A DNA stretch of 64,000 nt from Salinicola rhizosphaerae (lineage in GTDB: Bacteria > Pseudomonadota > Gammaproteobacteria > Pseudomonadales > Halomonadaceae), in the NCBI RefSeq assembly GCF_014652715.1, contig NZ_BMZI01000009.1:44046-108045 (forward strand), given 5' to 3'. This document shows positions 17,319 through 26,899 of this stretch, in pieces. Every line of letters begins with the position of its first letter. Within the stretch, counting starts at the first letter, position 1. Made by a program: the position numbers and the translations under genes. The notes below the pieces were generated by a model. The model did not search any database and had not been told where the DNA came from. It saw only the letters and a list, made by a program, of their open reading frames with translations.

Positions 17319-19393
17319 GCCGTGCGCATGACGCGGCGATAAAAGCCTATGCAGACCGCCACGAAGAGCACCAGGCCGAGCCACTGAGCGATACCGGCAA
17401 AGCCGTCTCCGACCAGCGCCAGCGGCGCCGGGGAGCCGCTGAGACCGATGATTCCCGCCAGCACGACGCCGATCAGACTCTCGCCGACGATCAGCCCGGA
17501 GGCCAGCAGCACGCCGCAGCGACGCGGTCGTTCGGACGCCGATTCGACAGCCTCGCCTCGCGCCCTTGCACGCGCCGCCAGACGCCGATCGATCAACCAG
17601 CCGAGCACGGCGCCGATCACCAGCGGCATGTTGATGCTCGGCGGCAGATAGATGCCGATGCCGACGGCGAGCACCGGTAGACGGGCCTCGCCGCCGCGCC
17701 GGCGAAGCCACTCGTCAACGCCGATCAGCGCCGCCCCGATGGCCAGTCCGATGCCGATCATCACCCACTCGAGGTCGTGGGAGAACACCCCCTGCACGAT
17801 CGCGGTCATCAGCGAAGCCTGCGGCGCGCCGAGCGCCTGGCTCGGGTCCATGCCCGCTCGCGGCATCGCGCCGGCAAAACCGTAGGCGTGATACAAAAGC
17901 GACAGCACCGGCGGAATGACCAGGGCCCCGACCAGACAGCCGATGATCAGTGCGACCTGCTGACGCCAGGGAGTCGCACCGACCAGATAGCCGGTTTTCA
18001 GATCCTGCAGGTTGTCGTTGGAGATCGCCGCCACCGCCAGAATCACCGACGTGATGAACAGCGCCAGTGCCGTCGGCAACATTCTCGCCACCTCGGGATC
18101 GAGCAAGTCGAAGGCATCGCTGACCGCGGTAAAACCGAGCAGCAGCAGCGACACCAGAATCACGCCGACAATGCCGATACCGGAAATCGGGCTGCTCGAC
18201 GAGCCGACGAGGCCCGCCATGTAGCCGCAGGCGGCCGCGATCAGGAAACCGAAGACCGCGGCGAAGATCACGCTACCCAGCGTCAGGGTCCAGAAGGCGC
18301 CGCCCGCGAGCTGCGGCGCAGCCCCGTGCAGGAAGATCGCGAAAACGACCGTCAGCAGCACCAGTAGTACGCCCGTCAGCGCCAGGATGACGCCGGCCGG
18401 CAGATCCCTCTCGGTTCGCTTCTGATCACGGAAGGCGCCCTGGCCGCCGCGCATGGCGCCGAGCGACGTGCGAATACCGACCAGCATCGGCTTGAACAGC
18501 GTCGCCAGCGTCCACACCGCGGCGATACCGATCGTGCCCGCGCCGATGAAACGGACCTTGTCCGACCACAGCGCCATGCCCGCCTGTGCCAGCGACTGCC
18601 CGGCTTGTGGTGGTGTGATGCTGGTTAGCCAAGGGACCGCGATGCCCCAGGCAATCAGCGTTCCGATCAGTATCGCCATCCCGCCGACGATACCGACCAG
18701 ATAGCCTGCGCCAACCAGCGCCAGCGAGAATCCGGTCGACAGCTGGAAAGCGGCACGCCCCGCCGAGAACCAGATGCTGACGCTGTCCGCCAGCACGCGA
18801 AAGCCGCCGCTGGCGAGCGAGAACAGCGCGGCAACCCCCGCGCCCAGTGCAATGTCTCTTGCCCCGGGCTCACGTCCCGGATGCGGTGATGCCGCTGACG
18901 CCTCGGGCGCGCTCGCCTGATCGCTCGCCGCCGGCGAGGACTGGCTCCCCAGGTCGAGAATCTCCGCCGCGGCAATGCCCTCGGGATAGGGGAGATCGCT
19001 TTCGACCACCATCACCTTGCGCAGCGGGATGGTATAGAGCACGCCCAGAATGCCGCCAATGGCGCAGATCGCGGTGGTCTGCCAGAACGGAAAGCCCTGC
19101 CAGTAGCCGATCATCAAGAGGCCGGGCAGCACGAAGATGATCGCCGACAGCGTGCCCGCCGCCGATGCCTGCGTCTGCACCATGTTGTTCTCGAGCTTGT
19201 TGGCACCGTGCACCTTGCGCAGTACCGCCATCGAGATGACCGCAGCGGGAATGGCCGAAGCGAAGGTCAGCCCAACCTTGAGGCCGAGATAGACGTTGGA
19301 GGCGGTGAACAGCAGCGTGATCAGCGCCCCGAGCGCGACACCGCGCAGCGTCAGTTCCGGCAGCTGCGTTTCGTCGGGAATGGCTCGTGACAT
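17315..19393 (-). CDS. OPT-family oligopeptide (or metal-chelate) transporter
   Basis: A 692-residue polytopic membrane protein with about 15 hydrophobic helices. The N terminus (ELTLRGVALGALITLLFTASNVYLGLKVGLTF, read as two short segments) and the later NNMVQTQASAAGTL, SDLPYPEG and NDNLQDLKTGYLVGATPWRQQ are hallmark OPT family sequences. Bacterial OPT proteins import short peptides; related YSL proteins carry metal chelates. A loop at about 150-180 is Ala/Ser/Pro-rich and probably cytoplasmic. ATG 19393 stands alone; the gene seems monocistronic. No peptidase or siderophore gene is adjacent. Confidence 0.9.
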   Translation of the reverse strand: MSRAIPDETQLPELTLRGVALGALITLLFTASNVYLGLKVGLTFASAIPAAVISMAVLRKVHGANKLENNMVQTQASAAGTLSAIIFVLPGLLMIGYWQGFPFWQTTAICAIGGILGVLYTIPLRKVMVVESDLPYPEGIAAAEILDLGSQSSPAASDQASAPEASAASPHPGREPGARDIALGAGVAALFSLASGGFRVLADSVSIWFSAGRAAFQLSTGFSLALVGAGYLVGIVGGMAILIGTLIAWGIAVPWLTSITPPQAGQSLAQAGMALWSDKVRFIGAGTIGIAAVWTLATLFKPMLVGIRTSLGAMRGGQGAFRDQKRTERDLPAGVILALTGVLLVLLTVVFAIFLHGAAPQLAGGAFWTLTLGSVIFAAVFGFLIAAACGYMAGLVGSSSSPISGIGIVGVILVSLLLLGFTAVSDAFDLLDPEVARMLPTALALFITSVILAVAAISNDNLQDLKTGYLVGATPWRQQVALIIGCLVGALVIPPVLSLLYHAYGFAGAMPRAGMDPSQALGAPQASLMTAIVQGVFSHDLEWVMIGIGLAIGAALIGVDEWLRRRGGEARLPVLAVGIGIYLPPSINMPLVIGAVLGWLIDRRLAARARARGEAVESASERPRRCGVLLASGLIVGESLIGVVLAGIIGLSGSPAPLALVGDGFAGIAQWLGLVLFVAVCIGFYRRVMRTA

Positions 19394-19552
19394 GGAAGGA
19401 ACTCTGCGGATGAACGGGCGATCGTCGGCGCGGATACCATGAACCCGCGCAGAAGATCGTTAGAGGGCTATCGGAGGCGCAATTCTAGAGACTCGTGCCA
19501 GCGCCGTCGAGGCATCGCCGCATCCACCGTAAGCGCTCACTCGCGCCGTCCC

Positions 19553-20035
19553 TCAGGTACCAGGCACCCCCTTCGGCGTTACGGCAACGATATTGCCGTG
19601 ATCGTCATGCTCGAAGGTCACCACGCGCGACTGCTGCAGGCGCGCGACCTCGTCCGCGTTCATGCCGTAGGTGATGGCCAGACGCTCGGCGGTCATCTGC
19701 GCTGCCGGGCGGCGACGGTCGGCATGACGAAAGCGGCGGTAATTGTAGAAAGCCCAGATCAGCAGCGCCGCGCCGGCCGCGGCAATGGTGATCACGTAGA
19801 TCGTCAACGAAGCCCAGGTGTGGGACTGACTGTCGATCACGTAGTCGCGAAAGCGCACGACGCCGAAGTGCCACCCGAACAAGGTCACCAGCGGCAGAAA
19901 CAGATAGAGCCAGATCAGCCAGCCGATTCCCGCCAACAGGGCGAACAGGCTGCGCTGGCGGCGCGACTGCAGATCGGGACGATGAATGATCCGGGGCAAT
20001 CTGGCCGCACCGCGCTGGTGATGAGGATCGCGCAT
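19553..20035 (-). CDS. pgaD: PgaD, cyclic-di-GMP-linked subunit of the PNAG synthase
   Basis: A 160-residue inner-membrane protein with two hydrophobic helices (about 30-52, LFALLAGIGWLIWLYLFLPL, and 76-98). It is the last gene of the pga operon. PgaD binds PgaC, and in E. coli the PgaC-PgaD complex is activated by cyclic-di-GMP. It is longer than E. coli PgaD (137) because of a C-terminal segment with RLAITYGMNADEVARL and VVTFEHDDHGNI, a tail also seen in other PgaD-like proteins. ATG 20035 has AAGGAG upstream; the frame is open beyond it but the leading part overlaps pgaC. It lies 32 bases after pgaC. Confidence 0.85.
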   Translation of the reverse strand: MRDPHHQRGAARLPRIIHRPDLQSRRQRSLFALLAGIGWLIWLYLFLPLVTLFGWHFGVVRFRDYVIDSQSHTWASLTIYVITIAAAGAALLIWAFYNYRRFRHADRRRPAAQMTAERLAITYGMNADEVARLQQSRVVTFEHDDHGNIVAVTPKGVPGT

Positions 20036-20067
20036 GGTCGACGCTCCTTTCCTGTCTGCATATCGCG

Positions 20068-21354
20068 TCATTGCTGGATACCGCGGTCGGGACTGGCCCA
20101 GCGCGCGCGTTCGCGACGCGAGGCAAGCAGTGTCTTCGGTACTGCCACCACCGCCGTCAGCGTCGATAGCGCCCAGTAGAGCAGCGGATACCAGATGACC
20201 CAGAAGTAGTGGCGCAGGAATCCCGCACGCTCGTAGCGCTGGTCGATGCTCAGGCTGACCAGGAACTGGATCAGACAGGTCATACCGAGCAGCAGTCCGT
20301 TCCACTGCGGCAACAGCGTGGCGACCTGCCAGCGCGGCGGCAGCGGCATGAAGAACCCGAGACAGAACAGCACCGCGATGGTGAGCATGACGTAGGCCCA
20401 GATCAGGCTGGTGAAGTACTCGATGGCCACGCCCCAGAAACGCCGCTGCCGCCAGGAAAGCAGACGCTTGCCGTAACGTAGCATCACCTCGACCCCGCCC
20501 TGCGCCCAACGCAGGCGCTGGTTCCAGAGCCCCTTCAAGGTCTCCGGCATATAGATGTAGCAGAGCGCTTCCGGCTCGAAACGAATATCCCAGTGATGCA
20601 TCTGCAGCCGCCAGGAGACATCGATATCCTCCGTCACCATGTCGGCACGCCAGTAGCCGATGCTATCCAGCGCCGCGCGATTGAACCCGGTGATCACGCC
20701 GGAAACGGTGAAGATTCGCCCGTAGGTGCGCTGTGCGCGCTTGATCAGGCCGATGATCGATGAGAACTCGCCCACCTGGATCTTGCCGAGGAGCGTCGAG
20801 CGGTTGAGGATGCGCGGGTTGCCGGTCACCGCGCCGACCCTTGGCCCGCCGGTGAGATGCTGCATCATCCAGTAGACGGCATAGGGATGGAGCAGCGCAT
20901 CACCATCGATCGTCACCAGATAGTCCGAGGGCGCGGCCAGCGCTCCTGCCCGCAGCGCGATCGCCTTGCCCTGGTTGGCGCTGAAATGGATCACCCGCAG
21001 CCGCTCGTATCTCTCGGCAAGACGGTCGAGAATCGCGCCGGTGTCGTCGCTGCTGCCGTCGTTGACCGCAATCACGTCGAAGCTCGGGTAGCGCGTCGCC
21101 AGCGCGTAGCGGATCGTCTGCTCGACCTGATCCGCCTCGTCGAAGCACGGCACGATGATGCTGACATGGGGCGCATCCGGCGGCAGCGTCTCGAGTCGCG
21201 GCGTCATGTCCTTGCCGCGCTCGCGGCGCAGGTAGAACCAGAGCCCGCCGATGATCCACATCCACGCCATGAAGATCGGATAATAGAAGGCGAAACCGAA
21301 CATGGTGTCGCGCCAGTCGATCGCGGTGACGGCATCGTTGAGCCACTCGATCAT
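20068..21354 (-). CDS. pgaC: PgaC, poly-beta-1,6-N-acetylglucosamine synthase
   Basis: A 428-residue family-2 glycosyltransferase that polymerises UDP-GlcNAc into PNAG at the inner membrane. One N-terminal helix (about 20-40) precedes the catalytic domain: SIIVPCFDEADQ, AVNDGSSDDT, TIDGDALLHP (DxD-type), TEDIDVSWRL and the QxxRW motif QRLRW at about 283. Three further helices fill the C-terminal third. GEFSSIIGLIKRAQR is typical of PgaC/IcaA. The start codon overlaps the pgaB stop by four bases. Confidence 0.95.
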   Translation of the reverse strand: MIEWLNDAVTAIDWRDTMFGFAFYYPIFMAWMWIIGGLWFYLRRERGKDMTPRLETLPPDAPHVSIIVPCFDEADQVEQTIRYALATRYPSFDVIAVNDGSSDDTGAILDRLAERYERLRVIHFSANQGKAIALRAGALAAPSDYLVTIDGDALLHPYAVYWMMQHLTGGPRVGAVTGNPRILNRSTLLGKIQVGEFSSIIGLIKRAQRTYGRIFTVSGVITGFNRAALDSIGYWRADMVTEDIDVSWRLQMHHWDIRFEPEALCYIYMPETLKGLWNQRLRWAQGGVEVMLRYGKRLLSWRQRRFWGVAIEYFTSLIWAYVMLTIAVLFCLGFFMPLPPRWQVATLLPQWNGLLLGMTCLIQFLVSLSIDQRYERAGFLRHYFWVIWYPLLYWALSTLTAVVAVPKTLLASRRERARWASPDRGIQQ

Positions 21355-23567
21355 TGTTGCTCCTCCGACGGCGGGGTAGATGATGACGCGGGGTTCGACG
21401 AAGATTGCGACGAGCTCTCCCAGAGCGATACGGCAGCGCCGGAGCGCAGGTAGGGAAATTCGTTGAGACTGATCCCTTCGAAGGTCGGCTGGAAGGCCGG
21501 TTTCTCGGCAATGAAATCATCCGGGTAGTAGGCGAGATTGAGCGCGCCACGGCGCACCAGCTGCTGCATCCAGCCCTTGAATCGCTCGGGGTCGATCCAG
21601 CGCTCGCGCTGCCAGTCATAAGGCTGTAACTCGAACACCGTCTTGCGCAGGCCATCGGGTGTCTTCATCACTCGATCGACGAGCCTGTCGAGCCAGGCCT
21701 CGGCGACGCCAGGCTCGCGCGACATCCCGGCGTCATCCAGATACGGCATCGCCATCAGCGCCACCTCGTCGTAATGGGCGAGAAACGGTCCGAGCGCCTG
21801 CGAGAAGCGCGACTCCGCGCTCGGGTCCAGCACCACGCGGGCGTAGAGATTACGGGCGACGCGGAAGCGATTGCTGCGATTGACGTAGCGCTCGGCGCTG
21901 GCGACGGCACCCTCGCCGAAATCGATCAGCGCACGCGTCTTCTCGCGCGGGGTCAACGCGCAGTCGGTGATTGGGCGATCGCTATTGGGCCAGCGTGCGG
22001 CGGGCGAGCACGCCTGGCGATCTTCATCCGCGGCCAGATAGGCATCGTCGTGAATCAGCACGCCCTTGACCGAAGGGGTATTGCGCGCCAGATCGGCGTA
22101 GATGCCGTTGACGATCGACTGCGACGCCGGCCGGAACGGACTCAACCGCCGGTAATCCCGCTCGGCGATACTGCCTTTCTCACTGCCATCGTTGCGGCGC
22201 ACGGCGAGCTGTCGTTGACGCTTGCGATCCGGCAGATCGAAAGCCAGCAGCGGTAGCCAGGCATAGACATCGACGCCGGCTCGCGTGCTCAGCTGCCAGG
22301 CGACGCGGTTGAAGAGATCGGCCCGCATCGGCAGATAGTCGTTGGGAAAGTAGAGCTGCGACGCCGTGCCGTCGCCGTCGGGATCGGCGAACGCCTGCAG
22401 GTAGACGGTACGCACGCCGAGCGCCTTGATGCGGTCGAGCAGCGCCCCCAGGTTGGCGTTCACCTGGGCAGGATCGGCATCGTAGAGGTAGTCCAGATCC
22501 ACCTGTACCGCACGCTGGATGCGACGTGGCGGATCGATGGTCTGCGCGATCTGCGATTCGAGGGCGACCGGGTCGGGATCGTCCATGGTCAGGAAGCGGC
22601 CGAAGTCCGGTCCCTCGTCCGGCGCCGAAATGCGCTGATCGTTGAGGCTGAAAGTGAAGTCATAGCCCGCGCGACGGGCGATCGCTTCGGTTTCGGCGTT
22701 GGTCGCGCCGTAGGGCCAGACCAGCGCGCGCGGCCGCTTGCCGGTCCTGGCCTCGAGAATGTCGGCGCTCTGCACCAGATCGTCATGGATGCGCCGCCGG
22801 TACTCGGCGTCGCTCTCGTAGGTGCCGCTGGTCGGATCGAAGCGCCGTGCCAGCACTGCCGGTTCGACGTTGCCCTGCGGATTGGCCAGCGTGCCGTGGT
22901 GGAGATCCTCGGTATGCGAGGCAACCTCGACCAGGTTCGAGGCCTGCATCTCGCGGATCTGCGCCCAGGTGACGAAGCCCGACCGGCCGCGCTCGCGCCC
23001 GTTGTACTCCACTTCACCGTCGCGGGTGCCGTGGATGACCGAGTCATCGTCGATCTGCGCGTTCACTGACGCGCTGCCGAGCGTGTCGACCGCACCGCCC
23101 TGCTCGACGGTCTGCAGCCAGCCGGTCTGGACGGCGAACAGCGCCGGATAGTCGAACGCCTTGAGCAGCGGATAGACGCGCGAATAGAAGCTCTCGAGCC
23201 CGTCATCGAAGCTCAGCAGCACGGCATTGGCCGGTAGCGCCCGCTGGCCGCTGCGAGCAGCCTGGATATCGTCGAGCGAGACCGGGTGCCAGTCGTGGGA
23301 CGCCATCCAGTCGAACCACGCCGCCAGCCGTGACGTGCTGATCGCATAAGGGTCGCGAGCCACGCCGGGAGGGATCGAGTCGCGCACGTCATGGAAGCCG
23401 AGCGTGACGAAATGACCGGCCGGGATCTGCAGCGTCGCACTTTCGTCGCTGTGCGCCGTGTCGCCGGATGCCGGCGGCTCGGCCAGACAGGCCGAGGCCA
23501 GCACCAGACTGAAAAGCCCCATGCCGAGAGCCAGGACGCGACGAACGTCAGACATCATCGATCGCAT
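21351..23567 (-). CDS. pgaB: PgaB, PNAG de-N-acetylase with C-terminal glycoside hydrolase domain
   Basis: A 738-residue periplasmic, probably lipid-anchored enzyme. The N terminus has a signal peptide ending in LASAC, a slightly atypical lipobox. Residues about 50-310 form the polysaccharide deacetylase domain with TLGFHDVRD and LSFDDGLESFY (catalytic Asp-Asp) and WPYGATN. Residues about 345-710 match the GH153-type domain (DLDYLYDAD, VRTVYLQAFADPDGDG, AWLPLLAFDLP). It partly deacetylates PNAG, which is needed for export by PgaA. The start ATG overlaps the pgaA stop as TAATG. Two further in-frame ATGs lie within the first five codons. Confidence 0.94.
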   Translation of the reverse strand: MRSMMSDVRRVLALGMGLFSLVLASACLAEPPASGDTAHSDESATLQIPAGHFVTLGFHDVRDSIPPGVARDPYAISTSRLAAWFDWMASHDWHPVSLDDIQAARSGQRALPANAVLLSFDDGLESFYSRVYPLLKAFDYPALFAVQTGWLQTVEQGGAVDTLGSASVNAQIDDDSVIHGTRDGEVEYNGRERGRSGFVTWAQIREMQASNLVEVASHTEDLHHGTLANPQGNVEPAVLARRFDPTSGTYESDAEYRRRIHDDLVQSADILEARTGKRPRALVWPYGATNAETEAIARRAGYDFTFSLNDQRISAPDEGPDFGRFLTMDDPDPVALESQIAQTIDPPRRIQRAVQVDLDYLYDADPAQVNANLGALLDRIKALGVRTVYLQAFADPDGDGTASQLYFPNDYLPMRADLFNRVAWQLSTRAGVDVYAWLPLLAFDLPDRKRQRQLAVRRNDGSEKGSIAERDYRRLSPFRPASQSIVNGIYADLARNTPSVKGVLIHDDAYLAADEDRQACSPAARWPNSDRPITDCALTPREKTRALIDFGEGAVASAERYVNRSNRFRVARNLYARVVLDPSAESRFSQALGPFLAHYDEVALMAMPYLDDAGMSREPGVAEAWLDRLVDRVMKTPDGLRKTVFELQPYDWQRERWIDPERFKGWMQQLVRRGALNLAYYPDDFIAEKPAFQPTFEGISLNEFPYLRSGAAVSLWESSSQSSSNPASSSTPPSEEQQ

Positions 23568-25786
23568 TACAACACTCCCTCGAAACCGAGCTGGCCGAAC
23601 CAGCGCTTCTCGCGTTCGCCTTCATAGTCGTGACTACCCCAGCCGACGCCGTAATTGAGCGACCAGGTGCGGGTCAGCTGCCAGGTGTGGCCGTAGGTGG
23701 CATCGAGCCCCGTCGCGCTGCCATAGCCCTGCTCCCACTCGTCGGCGGCCCCGAGCGAGAAATTCTGGGTCAGGGCGTGGTTGTAGCGGCGCCAGGTGAG
23801 CCAGTCGTGCTCGAGCGCGACACCCGCGGAACGCAGATTCTCGGGGTTGTAGTACGCCGTTTCGGGCTGGCTATTGTGCTCGGCGGAGAGCGAGCCGATC
23901 AGGCGCGTCTGATGATGGGCACTGGCCTGCACCCGCTGGGTCAGATCGGCACTGAGGTCGCTGCGCAGGTTGCCGTCGCTGATGTCCAGCGCGCCGAGCG
24001 TCAGCGTCGCTTGGCGAGACTCGTTCTGGCGCCAGGTCAGCTGCGCCTGATAGAGCTGCCCGTCCAGGTCTTGGCCCTCGGCGCGCAGCGGCGTCTCCGG
24101 TGACTCGGTCTGGGTACGCAGCTGATACTGCCAGCGGTCGTTCAACCACTGCGACCAGCCGAGCTCCAGCCCCACGTCATCCTGCAGTCGATCTCCGCTG
24201 ACCGCGGCCCACCAGTGCATGCGTCGCCACTGACGCTCGATACCGAAACCCTGCCGGTTCTCGCGCTCTGCGCCTTCGTCGTACGCGCTCCACTGCGTGA
24301 GCTGCTCGGCGAAGACCCGGTAGCTGCCGGCAAACCACGGCGAGTTGAGACGCAGCCGGTACTGATAGTCACGACTACCGTTGACCGCGTCGCCGCCGCG
24401 GGAACGGCCGAAGGTGCCCTGGCCTTCCAGGGAGAAGTGATCCCGGTCCTGCCACTCGAGGTGATTGCGGCGCACCGCGCTGTCGTTCGGGAACTGGGCC
24501 GCCAGCGGCTCGATCATCGCCTGCCACAGCGGAAAATCCTCCCGGTCCTGAGCGTTCTCGGCCATGTTGAGCCGCGCCGACCGATCGCGTGGGGCGTAGG
24601 CGGCCGCGAGCTCGGTGGTCAACTGCGCCCGGTCATACCAGCCACGCGCCCGCTGTGCCGTGGCCAGCGCATTGATCGCATCGGTGTTGCGTGGCGCATG
24701 CGTCTGCATCCGTTCGGCGCGAGCGAGCGCTTCCGACTCGTGGTTGCGATAGGTCGCGTCGAGAATCTGCAGCCGATCGACCTCGCTGCGCTCCCAGTTG
24801 GGCACCGGTGGCGTCTTGGGGTTGGCGCGTGAACGCCAGGCCGGCGTCGACGAGTCGATATCCGCCAGCAGCTTTGCCGCGCGGTCGTACTGCTCGCTCT
24901 CGATCAGCGCATAGTAGTAACCGGTTCGGATCTCCAGCGACGGGGTCGTCTGCGCCTCGATCACCTGCCGATAGAGCGTCGCCGCTTGTTCCGGATGGCG
25001 CCTGGCCAGGTAGGCATCGGCGACCGCGGCTTGTGCGTAGGCGGGCACCTCGACGCCATCACCCATCAACGATTCATAATCAGCGATCGCCTGTGCGTGC
25101 AGATCGAGCCGGTCGAGCACGACCAGCCGGTCGAAACGCGTGCGCCGCGCCGCGTCGCTGTCAGGGGCAAAACCGGCGAGATTGGCATTGAGCTCGGCGA
25201 GCGTAGCCTGCAGCGCGCGCTGACGAACCGCGTAGCGCTGGCGGCGCTCCTGGCGGGCCTGCTCCTGAACGCCGTGGCGAATGGCAGCCGTCGTGACATC
25301 GGCGTCGAAGCGCGCCTGGGTGGCGGCAGGCCAGTCGGGCTGGAATCGCTCTCGCAGCCGGTTGGCGCGCGCGTAGGCCCCCAGATTCGACAGACTCGAG
25401 ATCTGCGTCCGCCGCGCCTGGGCGTTGTCCGGCGCGTAATCGAGCACCCGCTCGGCCAGCTGCAGCGCCAGGATCGGGTGGCCCTGCTGACGCTGGCGCT
25501 CGGCGATGCCGGCCAGATCATCGGCGTTGGGTCGTCCGTCGCTGCCGGGGCGGATATCGCTGCCGTAGGCCGAAGCCGGCGCGTCGACCGGCGGCAGGCG
25601 CCCGTCGGGAAACCGCTCGGCCGCCTGTGCGACAGAGGCACCGGCAAGCAGCGTGACGATCAACCCCCGCCTCAGCGAGCGCGCAATGGGAAACGAGGAG
25701 TGCGGGCATGGCCGTTCGGCGTCTGGTCGACGATAGCTATCGTCGGAGACAGCGAAGTCACCCACGCCAATGCGGCGAATACGCAT
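23567..25786 (-). CDS. pgaA: PgaA, outer-membrane PNAG porin with TPR domain
   Basis: About 739 residues (E. coli 807). A signal peptide-like segment, RRGLIVTLLAGASVAQA, lies at about 40-58. It is followed by an Ala/Arg-rich tetratricopeptide-like region (about 80-470, with repeats such as AVADAYLARRHPEQAATLYRQ). The C-terminal 280 residues are rich in alternating aromatic and polar residues, as expected for an outer-membrane beta-barrel ending GFEGVL. The start is uncertain: ATG 25786 has no clear ribosome site and leaves an unusually long leader before the signal peptide; TTG 25861 is also possible. It is the first gene of pgaABCD. Confidence 0.88.
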   Translation of the reverse strand: MRIRRIGVGDFAVSDDSYRRPDAERPCPHSSFPIARSLRRGLIVTLLAGASVAQAAERFPDGRLPPVDAPASAYGSDIRPGSDGRPNADDLAGIAERQRQQGHPILALQLAERVLDYAPDNAQARRTQISSLSNLGAYARANRLRERFQPDWPAATQARFDADVTTAAIRHGVQEQARQERRQRYAVRQRALQATLAELNANLAGFAPDSDAARRTRFDRLVVLDRLDLHAQAIADYESLMGDGVEVPAYAQAAVADAYLARRHPEQAATLYRQVIEAQTTPSLEIRTGYYYALIESEQYDRAAKLLADIDSSTPAWRSRANPKTPPVPNWERSEVDRLQILDATYRNHESEALARAERMQTHAPRNTDAINALATAQRARGWYDRAQLTTELAAAYAPRDRSARLNMAENAQDREDFPLWQAMIEPLAAQFPNDSAVRRNHLEWQDRDHFSLEGQGTFGRSRGGDAVNGSRDYQYRLRLNSPWFAGSYRVFAEQLTQWSAYDEGAERENRQGFGIERQWRRMHWWAAVSGDRLQDDVGLELGWSQWLNDRWQYQLRTQTESPETPLRAEGQDLDGQLYQAQLTWRQNESRQATLTLGALDISDGNLRSDLSADLTQRVQASAHHQTRLIGSLSAEHNSQPETAYYNPENLRSAGVALEHDWLTWRRYNHALTQNFSLGAADEWEQGYGSATGLDATYGHTWQLTRTWSLNYGVGWGSHDYEGEREKRWFGQLGFEGVL

Positions 25787-26240
25787 GCGGAAAGTGGCTA
25801 CCGTAAAGTCCGTTGAATGATGTGCGGTTGCGCACACGCCCAGTCCGTTGGGCGATAGCAAAGCGAAGCCAACTTAGTGTAATCGGAGGTATCTTACAAA
25901 TAAGCAAACAACGATATATTTGCGGTTTTTACATAGTTACCCAAATCACAATCAATTAATACTTTGATACCTTTCAGCGAGTTAACAGAGAGTGATCGCC
26001 TCGAGGCGGCGATATCCGCGCGTCGCAAAATTACATTTCGAAAAAGTGTAACGATAGGGCGAGCATCAGCGGCCACCAACTCGGTGACCCGGGCGGGATT
26101 TGCGCGACGTCCGTCGCCAGGGCCAGCGACCACATTCGCCTATCTCTTACAGACATCTGCGCTGGCGCTGACAATTGTGACCGCATCATTCTCGGACGCC
26201 GCCGTCGGAAATCACAGCAAACGCCGCCGTTCAGAAAGCA
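25787..26240. other. AT-rich control region upstream of pgaA
   Basis: About 450 bases with no supported gene. Bases 25870-25985 are strikingly AT-rich for this genome (ATATATTTG, CAATCAATTAATAC, TTTTTACATAG). This should be the promoter and leader of pgaABCD, and the composition suits a nucleoid-protein-silenced or complex promoter. Several poor -10-like hexamers are present and I cannot choose one. Confidence 0.55.
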
Positions 26241-26266
26241 AAAAGCCCTGAAAATTCAGGGCTTTT
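26241..26266 (-). terminator. Intrinsic terminator after ssb
   Basis: AAAAGCCCTGAA and TTCAGGGCTTTT form a 12-bp stem with a 2-nt spacer (AA) at 26253-26254, so the top pairs probably open into a small loop. On the minus strand it ends in a T run (CTTTTTGC). It lies 24 bases after the ssb stop. Confidence 0.88.
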
Positions 26267-26290
26267 GGCGAACGTCGACCGACGGCTTCC

Positions 26291-26866
26291 TCAGAACGGA
26301 ATCTCGTCGTCGAAGTCGTCGAAGCTGCCGGGATTCGGCGCGCCATAGTTCGGGTTCTGCTGGTTGGGCTGCGGTGCAGGCTGCCCCTGCTGCGGATTCT
26401 GGGGCGGGCGCTGCGGCGGCTGCTGGCTGCCGTAGGCAGGCTGCTGACCATAACCGCCCTGCTGCGGCGCGCCGCCGCCATACTGGTTCTGCGGCTGCTG
26501 ACCGTAGTCCGCGCCACCGCCCTGACCGCTGCGCGAATCGAGCATCTGCATGTCATTGCCGACGATTTCGGTCGAATAGCGATCCTGACCATCCTGCCCC
26601 TGCCACTTGCGCGTCTGCAGGCGGCCTTCGATATAGATCCGCGATCCCTTCTTGACGTATTGCTGAGCGATCTCCGCCAGCTTGTTGAACAGCACCACGC
26701 TGTGCCACTCGGTGCGCTCCTGGCGCTGACCGCTTTGTCGGTCGGTCCAGGTGTCGGTGGTGGCGATGCGCAGGTTGCACACCGGATTACCCGACGGCAG
26801 GAAGCGAACTTCCGGATCCTGTCCCAAATTGCCGATCAGGATGACTTTGTTTACCCCTCGGGCCAT
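26291..26866 (-). CDS. ssb: Single-stranded DNA-binding protein SSB
   Basis: A 191-residue SSB. The OB-fold occupies residues 1-112 ([21 protein letters not shown], split here as the opening strand and [29 protein letters not shown]). A Gln/Gly/Pro-rich disordered linker follows (about 120-180), and the C-terminal interaction peptide is FDDEIPF, matching the conserved DDxIPF tip that recruits repair and replication proteins. ATG 26866 is preceded by GGAG. It follows the MFS gene by 33 bases and is followed by a clear terminator. ssb next to an MFS gene and divergent uvrA is a conserved order in pseudomonads. Confidence 0.97.
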   Translation of the reverse strand: MARGVNKVILIGNLGQDPEVRFLPSGNPVCNLRIATTDTWTDRQSGQRQERTEWHSVVLFNKLAEIAQQYVKKGSRIYIEGRLQTRKWQGQDGQDRYSTEIVGNDMQMLDSRSGQGGGADYGQQPQNQYGGGAPQQGGYGQQPAYGSQQPPQRPPQNPQQGQPAPQPNQQNPNYGAPNPGSFDDFDDEIPF

Positions 26867-26899
26867 CGTTATCTCCTCGCATTCCTGCGTTGCGACGCC

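Noticed and set aside
25894..26133. 79-codon minus-strand frame in the AT-rich pga upstream region
   Set aside because: No ribosome site and a mixed composition; more likely part of the promoter region.
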